Source of the DNA: Seonamhaeicola sediminis
GTDB lineage: Bacteria; Bacteroidota; Bacteroidia; Flavobacteriales; Flavobacteriaceae
Direction of reading: 5' to 3'
Assembly (NCBI RefSeq): GCF_004358095.2
Contig: NZ_SMZJ02000003.1
Coordinates: forward strand, 332,225-396,224
DNA: 64,000 nt
How positions within the stretch are numbered: the first letter of the stretch is position 1; each line of letters opens with the position of its first letter. Below, piece after piece: positions 63,617 to 64,000 of the stretch. Position numbers and translations under genes: made by a program. The notes below the pieces were generated by a model. It saw only the letters and a list, made by a program, of their open reading frames with translations. It made no database searches and was not told the DNA's origin.

Positions 63617-64000
63617 TTATTGAATAAAATTAGTACTAATATTTGAACCATCAAAAGCTAGCTTTTGATGGTTTTTCTTTGTCCATTTTTTAAGTTTTAT
63701 GTTCTGCTGTTTATGTGCTTGACTAGGAGTTAGCATTTTGATTGACAGATGGGGTCTTAAGTTATTATAAAGTAATATGGACTCTTGTAATTGCTTATGC
63801 AGTTGTTGATTGCTCTTAAAGATTTGATCCAACCCAAATTCATCTTTAAGGATTCCATTGACTCTTTCCGCTACTGCATTTTCATAAGGGTCATATTGCT
63901 CAGTCATACTTATTTGGATATTGTTTTGCTGCAATATATGAGTATACTCATGGCTGCAATACTGTAAACCTCTATCAGAGTGATGAATTAATGGATGTTT
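63617..64000 (-). CDS. IS3-family transposase (OrfB type), C-terminal part
   Basis: DDE integrase-type transposase; 127 codons plus stop are visible and the frame is open to the window edge. The second catalytic Asp is in 'HHSDRGLQYCS' and the Glu in 'YENAVAERVNGILKDEF', the rve/IS3 pattern. Between them 'QNNIQISMTEQYDP' is the usual IS150-like wording. The frame reads across a TTG at 63934 without an ATG, so the true start lies outside. The gene shows no frameshift in this part. Confidence 0.85.
   Translation of the reverse strand, partial: KHPLIHHSDRGLQYCSHEYTHILQQNNIQISMTEQYDPYENAVAERVNGILKDEFGLDQIFKSNQQLHKQLQESILLYNNLRPHLSIKMLTPSQAHKQQNIKLKKWTKKNHQKLAFDGSNISTNFIQ
63646..63673. terminator. 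Perfect palindrome inside the 3' end of the IS transposase gene
   Basis: AACCATCAAAAGCT and its exact complement AGCTTTTGATGGTT form a 14-bp perfect inverted repeat with no spacer, followed by TTT on the plus strand. It lies within the last 20 codons of the transposase. It can block transcription crossing the element end, especially from the plus side. Confidence 0.6.

Larger units (their letters stand above)
63590..64000 (-). mobile_element. IS3-family insertion sequence, one end (other end outside window)
   Basis: The element begins at TGAGTCGTCCTAAAATAGGT at 63590, an IS3-type terminal TGA with inverted-repeat-like sequence, and continues past the right edge. The C-terminal part of the transposase runs to 63617. 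The second end and any target duplication are not visible. A 28-base palindrome lies inside the end of the transposase gene. Confidence 0.75.

Overview
The window is chromosomal DNA from a gliding or T9SS-bearing member of the Flavobacteriaceae (Bacteroidota). This rests on the low G+C, a gldKLMN cluster plus gldB/gldC, GLPGLI proteins, an XrtF exosortase pair, TonB-dependent receptors with carboxypeptidase-like N-domains, and promoters of the Bacteroidota type (TTTG, about 20 nt, TAnnTTTG). About 56 protein genes, one tRNA and the end of one insertion sequence fill the window. No gene-free stretch exceeds 300 bases.

Layout. 1-5.4 kb: a tripartite efflux operon on the minus strand (adaptor, RND pump, TolC; TolC is cut by the window edge). 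5.4-9 kb: an ABC-F ATPase, a DUF983 protein and an FAD oxidoreductase. 9.1-17.6 kb, minus strand: gldK-gldL-gldM-gldN (type IX secretion core and motor), preceded by an arginase-fold protein that has lost metal ligands and by topA. 17.7-21.2 kb: two paralogous membrane proteins and two lipoproteins. 21.3-28.2 kb, plus strand: miaB, a sigma-54 activator without a sensor domain, lptE, a TPR-like protein, secG, groES and groEL. 28.4-31.7 kb: coiled-coil proteins, a UbiB-type kinase and a CBS protein. 31.8-37.3 kb, minus strand: a copper set (small HYC_CC_PP protein, CopA ATPase, TonB receptor, secreted HMA protein). 37.4-40.7 kb: exosortase XrtF and partner, free Met-sulfoxide reductase, purH. 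40.8-47 kb: rod-shape operon mreB-mreC-mreD-mrdA-rodA followed by a lipoprotein peptide deformylase homologue. 47.3-49.6 kb: a galactocerebrosidase-like GH59 enzyme. 49.7-54.6 kb: gldC, gldB, nadE, an atypical response regulator and dnaG. 54.8-57 kb: arsR, arsM and a TauE/SafE permease. 57.1-62 kb: tRNA-Tyr, an outer-membrane beta-barrel protein and two GLPGLI proteins. 62.1-64 kb: an unknown secreted protein, a deoxynucleoside kinase and the end of an IS3-family element.

Most of the window is core genome: envelope biogenesis, secretion, chaperones, replication and cell shape. The accessory parts are the copper set, the arsenic set, the GH59 enzyme and the insertion sequence. The most notable points are: the GH59 enzyme fused to a rhamnosidase-type N-domain; a predicted exported peptide deformylase; three proteins with changed catalytic or metal-binding residues (response regulator Asp to Glu, DnaG without zinc ligands, arginase-fold protein without full Mn ligands); hairpins in every spacer of gldKLMN; and matching operator-like dyads in front of arsR and arsM. 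I did not find a clearly new multi-gene defence or mobile system.
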